Shown here: positions 7,719 to 16,170 of the stretch, one piece after another
Position numbering within the stretch: position 1 is the stretch's first letter
Layout of the letters: the number at the start of each line of letters is the position of its first letter
Translations under genes and position numbers: made by a program
Assembly (NCBI RefSeq): GCF_000949385.2
Contig: NZ_JYKO02000001.1
Span: 2,194,620 to 2,258,619 of the forward strand
Source of the DNA: Pseudomonas sp. LFM046
GTDB lineage: Bacteria > Pseudomonadota > Gammaproteobacteria > Pseudomonadales > Pseudomonadaceae
Reading direction: 5' to 3'
DNA: 64,000 nt
The notes under the pieces: generated by a model
Told to the model about the DNA's origin: nothing
What the model saw: only the letters and a program-made list of their open reading frames with translations
The model's database searches: none

Positions 7719-10513
7719 TCTGGATGTACGGGTTCATTCCGGCGTTGCGCTACCGGCACACCGACCAACTGGTCGCGCGGCCGTTCGAAGGCAGTTTCTT
7801 CCGTGTGCTGCTGCGTCTGGCTCCGTGGGCCAGCGTCGCTTTTGTCTTGGTCTCGACGTTGCAGTATGCGGTTTCCCTGGCGTCCATCTATCTGCTTGCC
7901 ACCCTGGTGGAGAGGCCGGCCGAACAGCCGTTCCACGCGAGAATGATTGCCGGGCTGCTGGTCCTGGCCCTCGGCGCTTTCGCCTTGGTGGCGATTCAGC
8001 TCAACCTGGAGCGCATTCTCTCGTTGCGCGTCTGCCATGGCTTCGAAAACCTGCTGAACAGACGGCATCGCGAGCGAATCGACCTGCCGTTGCTAGAGCG
8101 GATCGCTTCGCGGGACCTCAGCCTCGTGCTGGACGGCATCGGCAGCGGAATCGGCCTGGTGTCGGTCCCGGTATTCCTCTGCGGCGCGACACTGGCCGCG
8201 CTGCTGCAGTTTGGTTCCGCGGGGTTCTGGGCGGTATCCGCCATCTGGCTGTTTTTGCCATTGTCCTACCTGATGTCCCGGCTCTCGGACGGCAACTACG
8301 AGCGGATCATGGAGATCACTGCGCGGCGCATCGAGTTGTGTTCGGCATGGCTGCGGGACGGTCCGTTGCTGAAGCAGTTTCGGAACGGGGGGCGGCTGGC
8401 CGAGATCGAAGAAACCCTTGCAACGGAGTTGTCGCGGCGCAACCTCGACACCGTCCTGCGCGGCGCGGATAGCTACATAGTCGGTTTCGGACGGCTGCTT
8501 CCCGTCGTGCTGCTGATGGTGCTGAGCGGACTGGTTTCCGGAAATGCCTGGGGCGGTTCAATCTTCTGGCTGAGCATTCCCCTACTGGCCGCCGTTCTTT
8601 CCCTTCCCAGGGCTTACCTGAGCTACCGTACCGTTTCGCGCTCGTTGCGCGAGCTGAATTTCCTTGCGACGCACTCCGAGGACCGGCTGTCGTCTGCGAT
8701 GCCGCTCAACCGGCCAGGAATCGACTTCGACAGGCGCTGGCCGCTTTGGCCGGCGACCCTTGGCGAACTGCTGCCGGTCCGGGAGCTTTTTCCCGATGAC
8801 GAGCTCGCTGAATGGCTGCGGCGCTTCCGCCTGATACCGGAGCTGGGGCCGGATTTTCGGTCCGTCCTGCAGCGCTTCGTCGATGTAGACGGAAGGAATC
8901 TCTCCGAAGGCCAGAGGCTGCGTCTGCAGCTGTTGCGCGGAATACTCCTGGCCCGAGCCCAGGGACTGACCCTGTACGTCGACGACGATTTCTCGTCGCT
9001 GGACGGTGCGGCTGCCCACGGGGTGAGACAGTTGCTGCTCAGCATGGACGATGCGCTGCTTAGCGAGCGAGCCGAACAGGCCATTGCCCGGCGTGAGATC
9101 GGTGTCGAGGACATGCCGCCGCCTTTGGCAGGCGACGTTCCTGCCCCCGGCGTTGCGGATTATTCCCTGGCGAAGCTGCTCGGCTCGTGCTTTGGCGGCA
9201 TCCTCTGGCTTCTTCTGCCGGCCCTGATGATGAGCTACGCGGCGAACCTGACGCTGGCTGGGAGCCAGTTCTCCGCCTGGCAGATCGTCTTGTATGCCCT
9301 GCTCGGAATCGTGCTCGGGACCACGGCAGGTCTGTTCATCGAAAGCCGGTTGCGGAGCCGCTTCTGCAGTCTGTTTCTCACGGGGCTTGGTGATCTCCGG
9401 GAGGGCGACCTGAGCGACGCCCTGCAGGTGGTTTCTCGCGATGTCACTACGGCCTTCGAGCGGATTTCCTGGTACGCCCACGACATCGCTTGGGTTCTCG
9501 CCTTGCTGGTGTGCAACGTCGTTGCGCTATGGATTGGCTTTGGTTGGCCCGGCTTGGCGGTGGCGCTGGCCTTCGGTGTGGTTCTGCTGGCGCTTTATCA
9601 CCTGTCCATCGACGAGTTGTCCCGTACGCGGCGCGAAAGCGTCGGTGGTTTCGATGCCCTGATGCGCTCGACGCAGGTGGCCTACACACTGGCCGACGAT
9701 GGCGGGAGCGCTTTCGGCGGCGTGCGCGCCTGGCTGGATGGCAGCCGTCGGAGGGCAATCACTGCCGGGCTCGAGCGTTTCTATACCACGCGCATGTGCA
9801 GTGTCGTGAGTCGCACGATGATGGCAGCCAGTTGCAGCCTGGTCAGCGATGCCGTGATCGTGCTGATCGTACTCATGGGTGGGCTTTACCGGAGCAGCGA
9901 CTTCGGATTCACCCTGGCGGTCACCGCCTTGCTGCTGGTGCGTTCCGATCTGGCAAACGTCTTTCTGGCGGTGACCGGGCTCCGCTCGCAATCGTTGTCG
10001 GTGTCGCGGCTTTCGCACTTCGCCCGGAACAAGGCGCGGGTACTGGCAACCTTGGAGCACGACACGGTGCGCATCGCGCCGTTCGGCGCGCGTCGGGACT
10101 ACCGTTCCTGCCATCTCGGGAAGGGAAGGGTGCATATGCTTTCGGGCGCTTCCGGTTCCGGCAAGAGCCAGTACCTGAAGGGGATCGCTGGCGTGACCGA
10201 GGTGGCTAGCCGCGAATCCGGCGGCGGGGAAGAGGTTCTGCGCTGTTACTACCTGGACCGGCAGGTGTTGCCGCTGATGGGCATGGGTTCTCATGGAGAC
10301 TACGGGCTGATGGGCTGGTTGAGGCGATTGCCGGCTGACGGACGGCAACTGATCCTGCTTGACGAGCTGTTTTCCCTGCTTTCCGTGGAGGACCTGCAAG
10401 CGCGCCTGCGCGAGCTGGAGCGCTACGCCCGGTGGACGGGCAACACGCTGGTAGTGGTCGATCACCGGCATCGGCTCGCACACAACATCGAGCTGAGCGA
10501 GTTGGCATGTTGA
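7715..10513 (+). CDS. Fused double ABC transporter with complementary half nucleotide sites
   Basis: About 932 aa. Start choice: GTG at 7715 (GTGA overlap, RBS GAGGGA at 7701-7706) or the in-frame ATG at 7706; residue numbers here use 7706. It has two membrane domains, each followed by an ATPase-like domain. The first ATPase domain has no Walker A but keeps the signature LSEGQ (about residues 399-403) and a weak Walker B with DDDFSSLD. The second has Walker A GASGSGKS (about 814-821), Walker B LILLDE (about 882-887) and an H-loop DHR (about 919), but no recognisable LSGGQ. Since ABC sites pair Walker A/B of one domain with the signature of the other, exactly one composite ATP site survives. 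The probable role is export of the cluster product across the inner membrane. Confidence 0.8.
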   Translation: MIWMYGFIPALRYRHTDQLVARPFEGSFFRVLLRLAPWASVAFVLVSTLQYAVSLASIYLLATLVERPAEQPFHARMIAGLLVLALGAFALVAIQLNLERILSLRVCHGFENLLNRRHRERIDLPLLERIASRDLSLVLDGIGSGIGLVSVPVFLCGATLAALLQFGSAGFWAVSAIWLFLPLSYLMSRLSDGNYERIMEITARRIELCSAWLRDGPLLKQFRNGGRLAEIEETLATELSRRNLDTVLRGADSYIVGFGRLLPVVLLMVLSGLVSGNAWGGSIFWLSIPLLAAVLSLPRAYLSYRTVSRSLRELNFLATHSEDRLSSAMPLNRPGIDFDRRWPLWPATLGELLPVRELFPDDELAEWLRRFRLIPELGPDFRSVLQRFVDVDGRNLSEGQRLRLQLLRGILLARAQGLTLYVDDDFSSLDGAAAHGVRQLLLSMDDALLSERAEQAIARREIGVEDMPPPLAGDVPAPGVADYSLAKLLGSCFGGILWLLLPALMMSYAANLTLAGSQFSAWQIVLYALLGIVLGTTAGLFIESRLRSRFCSLFLTGLGDLREGDLSDALQVVSRDVTTAFERISWYAHDIAWVLALLVCNVVALWIGFGWPGLAVALAFGVVLLALYHLSIDELSRTRRESVGGFDALMRSTQVAYTLADDGGSAFGGVRAWLDGSRRRAITAGLERFYTTRMCSVVSRTMMAASCSLVSDAVIVLIVLMGGLYRSSDFGFTLAVTALLLVRSDLANVFLAVTGLRSQSLSVSRLSHFARNKARVLATLEHDTVRIAPFGARRDYRSCHLGKGRVHMLSGASGSGKSQYLKGIAGVTEVASRESGGGEEVLRCYYLDRQVLPLMGMGSHGDYGLMGWLRRLPADGRQLILLDELFSLLSVEDLQARLRELERYARWTGNTLVVVDHRHRLAHNIELSELAC

Positions 10514-11325
10514 GCAATACGCGTTCCGTGCAGGCCCCGCACATCTATCTTGGCGACCGTGGATTTCTCAAGCGCTACGGCAGTCCCTATTCGGCGCGGG
10601 AGGTCGAGTCCATCGTCCGTCAGGTTTTGGACGGCTCCGGCCTGGGCGTGGCTAGCGGTGACTGGCCGTCCGCGCTGGCGGTGAGCCGCGCGCTGGGCGG
10701 ACGTCCCGCCAACCGCCATATCTACCACTCGCGATTCCTGGTTCGGATCATCGAACGGGGCACGGCCAGGCGCATGAGCGTCGCAGAGGTGCAGCGGACG
10801 CCTGACAGGTTCTATCTGTCCGACGGCTATCGTTTCGAGCCCGACGACGAACAGATTTCCGAGGACATCCGGATCGTCTCGCAGTGTCTGCCCGGTGTGG
10901 TCACCGTGGGAGGCGACTGGCTGGATATTCTCATCACTCGCAACGAGACGGAGTTACTCGAGGAGATACTGGCGCGAATGGAGGCTGCTTTGCCGCCTGC
11001 GACCCATCAGGTCCTGATGAGCTTCAGACCCAGCGAGGCATTCCTGGCCCTGCTGGAGCGTCGCGGGGGCAGCGGCGCGGCGGTGCCGGTGAACATTCTC
11101 GGTATGCAATGCCGCACGAGCCTGGACTACCTAGAGGCCGTCCGCCGACGAGCGCCCATCTACGCCCTGCATTGCCTGGCCGGCGGACGTGTACCGCTGC
11201 TCTCGGCCCTGGATTATGCGTTCAATCATATGCAGGTGCGGGCCTGCATCGTAGGGGCTACCCAGCGTAGGCACATTGATGCCTTGCTGTCCTGCGAGGC
11301 GATTTTCTCCGTGGAGACGGCATGA
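10507..11325 (+). CDS. Aldo/keto-reductase-like TIM-barrel protein, apparently lacking the catalytic Tyr
   Basis: A 272-aa protein whose ATG lies within the end of the ABC gene (7-base overlap). The C-terminal half (APIYALHCLAGGRVPLL, then ALDYAFNHMQVRACIVGAT) matches the last barrel strands and cofactor-phosphate region of aldo/keto reductases. The N-terminal part SAREVESIVRQVLDGSGLG aligns with the usual start of the barrel, but where the family has DTAxxYG this protein has GDWPSA (51-56), so the catalytic Tyr is missing. It may be a scaffold or a divergent enzyme. The assignment is from motif shape only. Confidence 0.45.
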   Translation: MLSNTRSVQAPHIYLGDRGFLKRYGSPYSAREVESIVRQVLDGSGLGVASGDWPSALAVSRALGGRPANRHIYHSRFLVRIIERGTARRMSVAEVQRTPDRFYLSDGYRFEPDDEQISEDIRIVSQCLPGVVTVGGDWLDILITRNETELLEEILARMEAALPPATHQVLMSFRPSEAFLALLERRGGSGAAVPVNILGMQCRTSLDYLEAVRRRAPIYALHCLAGGRVPLLSALDYAFNHMQVRACIVGATQRRHIDALLSCEAIFSVETA

Positions 11326-11885
11326 CGATTGTGCTGATGCGCTGTTCCAGCTGCGCTGACGAGTCGGCCCTTGAGCCCTGCCTGCGGACAGTGTTCCAGG
11401 CCCACCCCGACCTGCTGCTGCTTACCGGACGCGCCGACTGCTACAGCCCAGTGATCCGACTGGCCAGGGAGCTTGGGATGGGTACCCGGGTGTTGGAGCA
11501 TGGATTTTATGACCCGCAGCGGCTGCGCGGCGCGCGCAAGATGGACTGGCTGCTCGAACCCCATGCGGGCCGCGACGGTTCTCTGAGCCTGCACGCTACG
11601 TACCATGCGCTCGCTCTCGAGTTCGAACGGGCGCTGGAGGACTGCACAGAAGGCGCGCTGCTCGTCTACCTGGACCAACTAATGCTGGAGCTCCTGTACG
11701 GCATTCTCGCCGGCAGTTCCCTGCAGGCCATGCAAGGATTTTCCTTTTATCTCGACGAGCTGTCGGTCGCAGTTTTCGCCAGAGCCCCGCTTCGCGGCGG
11801 TTTCCAGACCTTGCTGCTCAAGTCGAATGTCAGGCCATCGGAAGCTTTCGTCTTCCGACCGGATCTGCGGCTGGTGACGCGTTAG
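11322..11885 (+). CDS. Degenerate histidine phosphatase (phosphoglycerate mutase-like) family protein
   Basis: A 187-aa protein beginning MTIVLMRCSSC, where family members read MTIxLVRHGE; the catalytic RHG is RCS (residues 7-9). The next segment, SPVIRLARELGMGTRVLEHGFYDP, follows the usual SPLxRAxQTAE pattern. The C-terminal half, GALLVYLDQLMLELLYGIL, aligns with the VLVVSHGGVIR strand, but the second catalytic His is Leu. Both phosphatase histidines are gone, so this looks like a binding pseudoenzyme. It starts in an ATGA overlap with the preceding gene. Confidence 0.5.
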   Translation: MTIVLMRCSSCADESALEPCLRTVFQAHPDLLLLTGRADCYSPVIRLARELGMGTRVLEHGFYDPQRLRGARKMDWLLEPHAGRDGSLSLHATYHALALEFERALEDCTEGALLVYLDQLMLELLYGILAGSSLQAMQGFSFYLDELSVAVFARAPLRGGFQTLLLKSNVRPSEAFVFRPDLRLVTR

Positions 11886-11927
11886 TGGTGAACAGACCTT
11901 CGGGCGCATACAAGAATTGGAGTGAAT

Positions 11928-12542
11928 ATGGACCCCAGACGCAAGGAGTACCTCTCGACGGAGGTACATTACACAGAAGAGTCTCTGCGCATCGGCGAGC
12001 ACTACGTCATGCACGAGTGGGAGCGACCACTGATCCGCCGGATGGTCGAGAATCTGAAAATCACATCGACGGACCATGTGCTGGAGATTGGATTCGGCCT
12101 GGGGATTTCGGCAACGCTCCTGCAGCAGTTCCGCCCTGTCACTCACACCATCGTCGAGCCGCATCCACAAGTTCTGGAGCAGGCCAGGCAATGGCAGGGA
12201 GAGCGTAACGGCGTCCATCTCCGGCAGGGTTACTGGCAGCAACTGGGGAGTGATTCAACCCACTTCACGGCCATTTTCTTCGATCCCTTCTGCGACGACA
12301 TGGCGGCGGTCGACGACGAGAACATCTCCTTTCTTGAGTTCGCTTCTCGTACCTTGCTGGCGGAAGACGGACGCCTAGCCATGTTCTGCATACACCCGTT
12401 CCTGCCCCTCGACTACCAGCGCGCCATGTTCGCCCACTATCGGCAGGTGGAGATCGGCGTGGTGCAAGTCGAGCCTCGGGACACTGCGGACCCTACCGAC
12501 AAGTGGAGTGGTCGCATGATCTCGGTCGTCCTCTACAAGTAG
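11928..12542 (+). CDS. GAMT-like SAM-dependent methyltransferase
   Basis: A 204-aa protein. ATG 11928 is preferred (GGAG at 11919-11922) over an in-frame GTG at 11922. The segment YVMHEWERPLIRRMVENL followed by motif I VLEIGFGLGIS (51-61), and later PHPQVLEQARQWQ, is the pattern of guanidinoacetate N-methyltransferase and the related protein-arginine methyltransferase RMT2. Acceptors in this family carry a guanidino group; the cluster peptide ends in Arg, which makes that residue a plausible target. This link is inferred. It lies 42 bases after the phosphatase-like gene. Confidence 0.7.
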   Translation: MDPRRKEYLSTEVHYTEESLRIGEHYVMHEWERPLIRRMVENLKITSTDHVLEIGFGLGISATLLQQFRPVTHTIVEPHPQVLEQARQWQGERNGVHLRQGYWQQLGSDSTHFTAIFFDPFCDDMAAVDDENISFLEFASRTLLAEDGRLAMFCIHPFLPLDYQRAMFAHYRQVEIGVVQVEPRDTADPTDKWSGRMISVVLYK

Positions 12543-12635
12543 TGACGTGCCGTCGCATTACCGAAGTAAACGCCCCGTCCCCTGAAGGTGGGATGGAGCG
12601 GCGCTACAACATTGAATGATTAAGGAGAGATACCT

Positions 12636-13094
12636 ATGGATGGTTTGGTTGCTCGAATTGGCCTGGCAGGCTTCGTCTGTCTGCAGGCGATCCAGGGATG
12701 GGCGGCAGACTCTTTTACATCGACACTGGCGGGGCAGGGTACTGCTAAAGCGATGACTATCGTGTTCGAGCCGCCCAAGGGCAAGGAGGACGAGTTTCTC
12801 AACGACTTCGTCAGTTCCCAGACCGCTTATATGCAGAGCTATTCCGGCCGTTCGATGGACGGAGTGAAAGTGATCAACCTAATCCCCACTGAGAAGGGCG
12901 AACCTCTGATCCATCTGATGATTTACAGCGATTCGGCGAAATTCGAGCGCGCCAGGCAGATTTTCGACTCCCGCGAAGGGTTGAAAGGGTATATCGATGG
13001 ACACGTAAAGAAATACGGCGGGTACAACGTTCCAAAAGAATACCTGCAAAACACCAAGGTATATCTGAGCAACGTACTGGCCGACGCGCCATGA
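12636..13094 (+). CDS. Small exported protein of unknown function
   Basis: A 152-aa protein with RBS AAGGAGAG. A signal peptide (LVARIGLAGFVCLQAIQGWAA) ends near residue 24; the mature part has no motif I recognise, though its alternating pattern (AMTIVFEPPKGKEDEFLNDF, LIHLMIYSDSAKFERA) suggests a ferredoxin-like or dimeric alpha/beta-barrel type fold. It overlaps the cytochrome gene (ATGA), so it probably acts in the periplasm with that cytochrome and the flavoprotein. Confidence 0.7.
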   Translation: MDGLVARIGLAGFVCLQAIQGWAADSFTSTLAGQGTAKAMTIVFEPPKGKEDEFLNDFVSSQTAYMQSYSGRSMDGVKVINLIPTEKGEPLIHLMIYSDSAKFERARQIFDSREGLKGYIDGHVKKYGGYNVPKEYLQNTKVYLSNVLADAP

Positions 13095-13699
13095 TGGGCT
13101 CGATCAATCCGGTACGCAGAGGTGTCCGTCGCACCTGGAGCCTGGGTCTCCTGGTGGCGCTCCTCCTCACGGCCCCTTTGTTACCAGCAGAGAGCCGGGA
13201 CGAGCAGTGGATGCTGGCCAATGGTTGCACCAACTGCCACGGTCTCGACGGCATCCGCAGCGAGGGACCGATTCCCTCGCTTGCCGGCCTGCCGGAGGAA
13301 TACCTGTTTACGATGTTGTCGGCCTATCGCAGCTCCGCATTGCGGGGAACCATCATGAACCGAGCCATGGAGGGCTACGGCGATGCCGACTTGAGGAAAC
13401 TATCCGCCTATTACGCTGGTCTGCCCGGCGTGCCGGTGCGGAGCGACGCCGCAGCTCCCGAGAGTGAGGGGCAGCGATTGTACGAGAACCGTTGCGCCCG
13501 CTGCCACGACGAGCAGCCAGAAGTACCGAACGTGACAGGGCAGAGCGTCGAGTACCTTAGGGCCGTTATGGACGACATGCGCGGCGGCCGTCGGGAGATG
13601 TCGAGGGACATGGCGGAAGCCCTTTCAGGGCTGGACGACAGTGAGTTGCAGACGCTTTGGCGTTATCTCGGCGGCTGGTCATTGAGGAGCGAGCGCTGA
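13091..13699 (+). CDS. Dihaem periplasmic cytochrome c
   Basis: A 202-aa protein with a signal sequence (SLGLLVALLLTAPLLPAES) and two haem c sites: CTNCH (46-50) and CARCH (135-139). Each sits in a cytochrome c4/FccA-like half-domain (PSLAGLPEEYLFTMLSAYRS and NVTGQSVEYLRAVMDDMR). It is followed directly (TGATG overlap) by an FccB-like flavoprotein, so the two probably form a flavocytochrome complex passing electrons from a periplasmic substrate to the respiratory chain. Confidence 0.85.
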   Translation: MMGSINPVRRGVRRTWSLGLLVALLLTAPLLPAESRDEQWMLANGCTNCHGLDGIRSEGPIPSLAGLPEEYLFTMLSAYRSSALRGTIMNRAMEGYGDADLRKLSAYYAGLPGVPVRSDAAAPESEGQRLYENRCARCHDEQPEVPNVTGQSVEYLRAVMDDMRGGRREMSRDMAEALSGLDDSELQTLWRYLGGWSLRSER

Positions 13700-15000
13700 T
13701 GGATGAGCAAAGAAGGCGATTGTTAAAGTGGCTGAGCGGCGGAGTCGGCTTGTCCGTAATACCTGCCCTGGCTAGGGCCGGTATAACGGCCGCAGGTGCC
13801 GAAAAACGTTCCGTCTTGGTGATCGGCGGCGGTTTTGCCGGAGCGACTTTCGCACGGACGCTTAGGCGGTTGGACCCTGCCATCAGCATTACGCTAGTCG
13901 AGCCATCCCGCGAGTACCATAGCTGCCCGCTGGGGATCGAGTATCTGGTGGGCAAGCGCGCGGAGGAAACCCTGGTGTTCGGCTACGACAGGCTGCGGGC
14001 CGAGGGTATCGAGATTGTCCACCAGCGAGCGCTGTCGATCGATGCAGAGCGCCGTCAGGTTCGCCTGGCCGACGGCGACACGCGATCCTATGACCGTTGC
14101 GTGGTCGCTACCGGTATCGGCTACCGCTACAACAGCATCGAAGGCTATAGCGAGGAAATGGCCAGGCGGGTGCCGCATGCCTGGGGCGGCGGCGAGCAGT
14201 TGCGTATCCTCAGGCGGCAACTAGAGGCCCTACCCGATGGTGGCCGCGTGCTGATTGCCGCGCCACCGGACGACTACCGTTGTCCTCCGGGCCCTTATGA
14301 ACGGGCCAGCCTGATTGCCGACTACCTTCGGCGGCACAAACCGGGGGCGCGGGTGATCATCTACGATGCTAAAGAACGGTTCGCCAAGCAGGCCCAGTTC
14401 GAGCAGGCATGGCGGCGTTTGTACGGATATGGCACCGAGCAGGCCAGCATCGGCTGGATTGGGGCGAAGGATGGTGGTACCGCACTGGGCATTGAGCCTG
14501 GCGGCAAACGGCTGCGCACAGCGAACGGCTGGGTCCACGGCGATGTGATCAACGTCATTCCGCCACAGTGGGCCGACGATTTCTCCCGGGGCAATGGCCT
14601 GGCCGCTGAGCATGGCTGGTGTCCGGTGAATACCCAAACACTGGAGTCGCTTCTTGTGTCGGGAGTACACGTAATTGGTGATGCGGCCTATGCCGAGCAG
14701 CTACCTAAATCTGCTTTCGCTGCAATCTGCCAGGCGAGGGTTTGCGCACTGGCCATTCATCGAATGAACCACGGTCTTCCGCTGCTCAGTCCGCAGTACA
14801 TGAATGTCTGCTACAGCCTCTGTGCTGAAGACTATGGTGTTTCAGTGCTACTTCACTACAAGCACAGACCGGACCTCAATCTTATTGAGGTCCAGAGTCT
14901 GAGGGTCACACCTCTGGAGGCCACTGCTGAGGATCACCGGCGTGAGGCTCTATCTGCCTACAGTATGTTCTCCTGCCTGGTAAAGGAGGCCTTTGGTTAG
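13699..15000 (+). CDS. FccB-like FAD oxidoreductase (flavocytochrome c sulfide dehydrogenase type)
   Basis: A 433-aa protein. ATG 13699 overlaps the cytochrome stop; RBS GAGGAGCGAG lies upstream. A twin-arginine-like leader (RRRLLKWLSGGVGLSV) precedes the FAD fold VLVIGGGFAGATFART. FccB marks are RCPPGPYERASLIADYL, ending with VCYSLCAEDYGVSVL; these Cys residues correspond to the redox-active cysteines of sulfide-oxidising FccB. Family activity is oxidation of sulfide or sulfane sulfur in the periplasm. Its position next to a Cys-containing peptide cluster suggests it could act on a thiol or sulfur-bearing product, which is speculative. It ends the accessory block. Confidence 0.82.
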   Translation: MDEQRRRLLKWLSGGVGLSVIPALARAGITAAGAEKRSVLVIGGGFAGATFARTLRRLDPAISITLVEPSREYHSCPLGIEYLVGKRAEETLVFGYDRLRAEGIEIVHQRALSIDAERRQVRLADGDTRSYDRCVVATGIGYRYNSIEGYSEEMARRVPHAWGGGEQLRILRRQLEALPDGGRVLIAAPPDDYRCPPGPYERASLIADYLRRHKPGARVIIYDAKERFAKQAQFEQAWRRLYGYGTEQASIGWIGAKDGGTALGIEPGGKRLRTANGWVHGDVINVIPPQWADDFSRGNGLAAEHGWCPVNTQTLESLLVSGVHVIGDAAYAEQLPKSAFAAICQARVCALAIHRMNHGLPLLSPQYMNVCYSLCAEDYGVSVLLHYKHRPDLNLIEVQSLRVTPLEATAEDHRREALSAYSMFSCLVKEAFG

Positions 15001-15372
15001 GAGAGTCTTAATAAGGCTTGTTGGTTCCGGTGATACTCGCCGATTTCATTCTTGATAAAACAAGTACTCGATACCGCCGACACCTTGAACAACAGGCCTT
15101 TGTTGAAAGGGGAAAGCGGCTGCCAAGCTTAGTTGTTGATAGCCTCGATGCAATTGCAACTTTTCCCGGTTGCATTGGCACCGCTCGTCTTTTGTTCGTA
15201 AAGCTTCCTGCAATAGTTGGAGGAACCGTACGGTATCAGGCTTGGCAGTAGCTGAAGTCGCTGTTCTGGGCATAGTGGTGTTGTTGAGTAAGCCGAGTTC
15301 AGCTTTAACTCCGGCGAGTAAGGAGGGGAAGTCCATAAAGGAATGTCGGATCCGATGGAGATAGTTTGGGCG
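15001..15372. other. Gene-free stretch at the right edge of the accessory block
   Basis: About 370 bases between the FccB-like gene and the converging cytochrome gene. Short frames exist on both strands but none has an RBS or a recognisable protein. No repeat matching the left edge was seen by eye. Confidence 0.5.
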
Positions 15373-16167
15373 TCAATGCACTTTGCGGCCGCTCATATGC
15401 CGCAGATAGCCAATCAACTGCCCCAGCTCCTCATCACTGATCGCCTCCTTCGAAAAGCCCGGCATCTTGCCCTGGGGCCAGCGGCGCAGGCTCTGCGGGT
15501 CGCGGATGTAGCGGGGAAGGAAGTCACCAGCCAGGTATTCGGTGGGGTTGTGGGGGATGTTCAGGTCCGGGCCGAACTGGGCATCGCCCGCGCCGTTCAG
15601 GCGGTGGCAGGCCAGGCAGTTTTTCTGGAATTGGGCAAAACCGGCCTGTACCTCAGGCGCGGCATTGGTTGCCGGAAGCAGGGCCGGGAAGCGCTCGGCC
15701 ACCGAGGGCAGATAGCGGATGCGCGTCACCTGGAAGGGCCACTGCTCAGGGCCGATGCCGGCGGCCTTGGGATCGGTCCACACCAGGTAGAAGGGGCCTG
15801 CGCTGGGCTTGCCCTCGGCGATGGGCGGCCAGGGGTGTGACGGGTCTTCGATGGCCAGCCAGGCGCGGGCGCCATCCTTGGCGAGCAGAGGCCCGGCAGT
15901 CAGTTCGGCGGCGAAGCCGTCCAGGGCCACGGCCTGCAAGTGCTGCGCCGGTGTCACACCATCCAGCAGCGCTGCCAGGGGGACGGCGCGATAGCGCATG
16001 GTTTTCTTGTAGGAAACATCGTCGGCAATGGTCACTTCCCGCACTTGGGGATGGTCGAGGAGGGTGGCCGTATCCCAGGTGCGGGAGCCGCCGGGTAGGT
16101 CCAGTGTCAGTTCGGCGGCGTGGAGCGGGGTAATACAGAAGAGCAGGGCGAGCAGCACGTTGCGCAT
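15373..16167 (-). CDS. Exported cytochrome c with N-terminal molybdopterin-oxidoreductase-like domain
   Basis: A 264-aa protein with signal peptide MRNVLLALLFCITPLHA. The first 150 residues (LDLPGGSRTWDTATLLDHP, YRAVPLAALLDGV, WLAIEDPSHPWPP) resemble the sulfite-oxidase-like molybdopterin-binding fold found without catalytic residues in c-type cytochromes. The C-terminal part has one haem site, CLACH, and the axial Met region QGKMPGFS. It sits 3 bases downstream of the rhodanese gene on the same strand, so the pair is an operon that may handle periplasmic sulfur compounds. Confidence 0.82.
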   Translation of the reverse strand: MRNVLLALLFCITPLHAAELTLDLPGGSRTWDTATLLDHPQVREVTIADDVSYKKTMRYRAVPLAALLDGVTPAQHLQAVALDGFAAELTAGPLLAKDGARAWLAIEDPSHPWPPIAEGKPSAGPFYLVWTDPKAAGIGPEQWPFQVTRIRYLPSVAERFPALLPATNAAPEVQAGFAQFQKNCLACHRLNGAGDAQFGPDLNIPHNPTEYLAGDFLPRYIRDPQSLRRWPQGKMPGFSKEAISDEELGQLIGYLRHMSGRKVH

Positions 16168-16170
16168 CGA

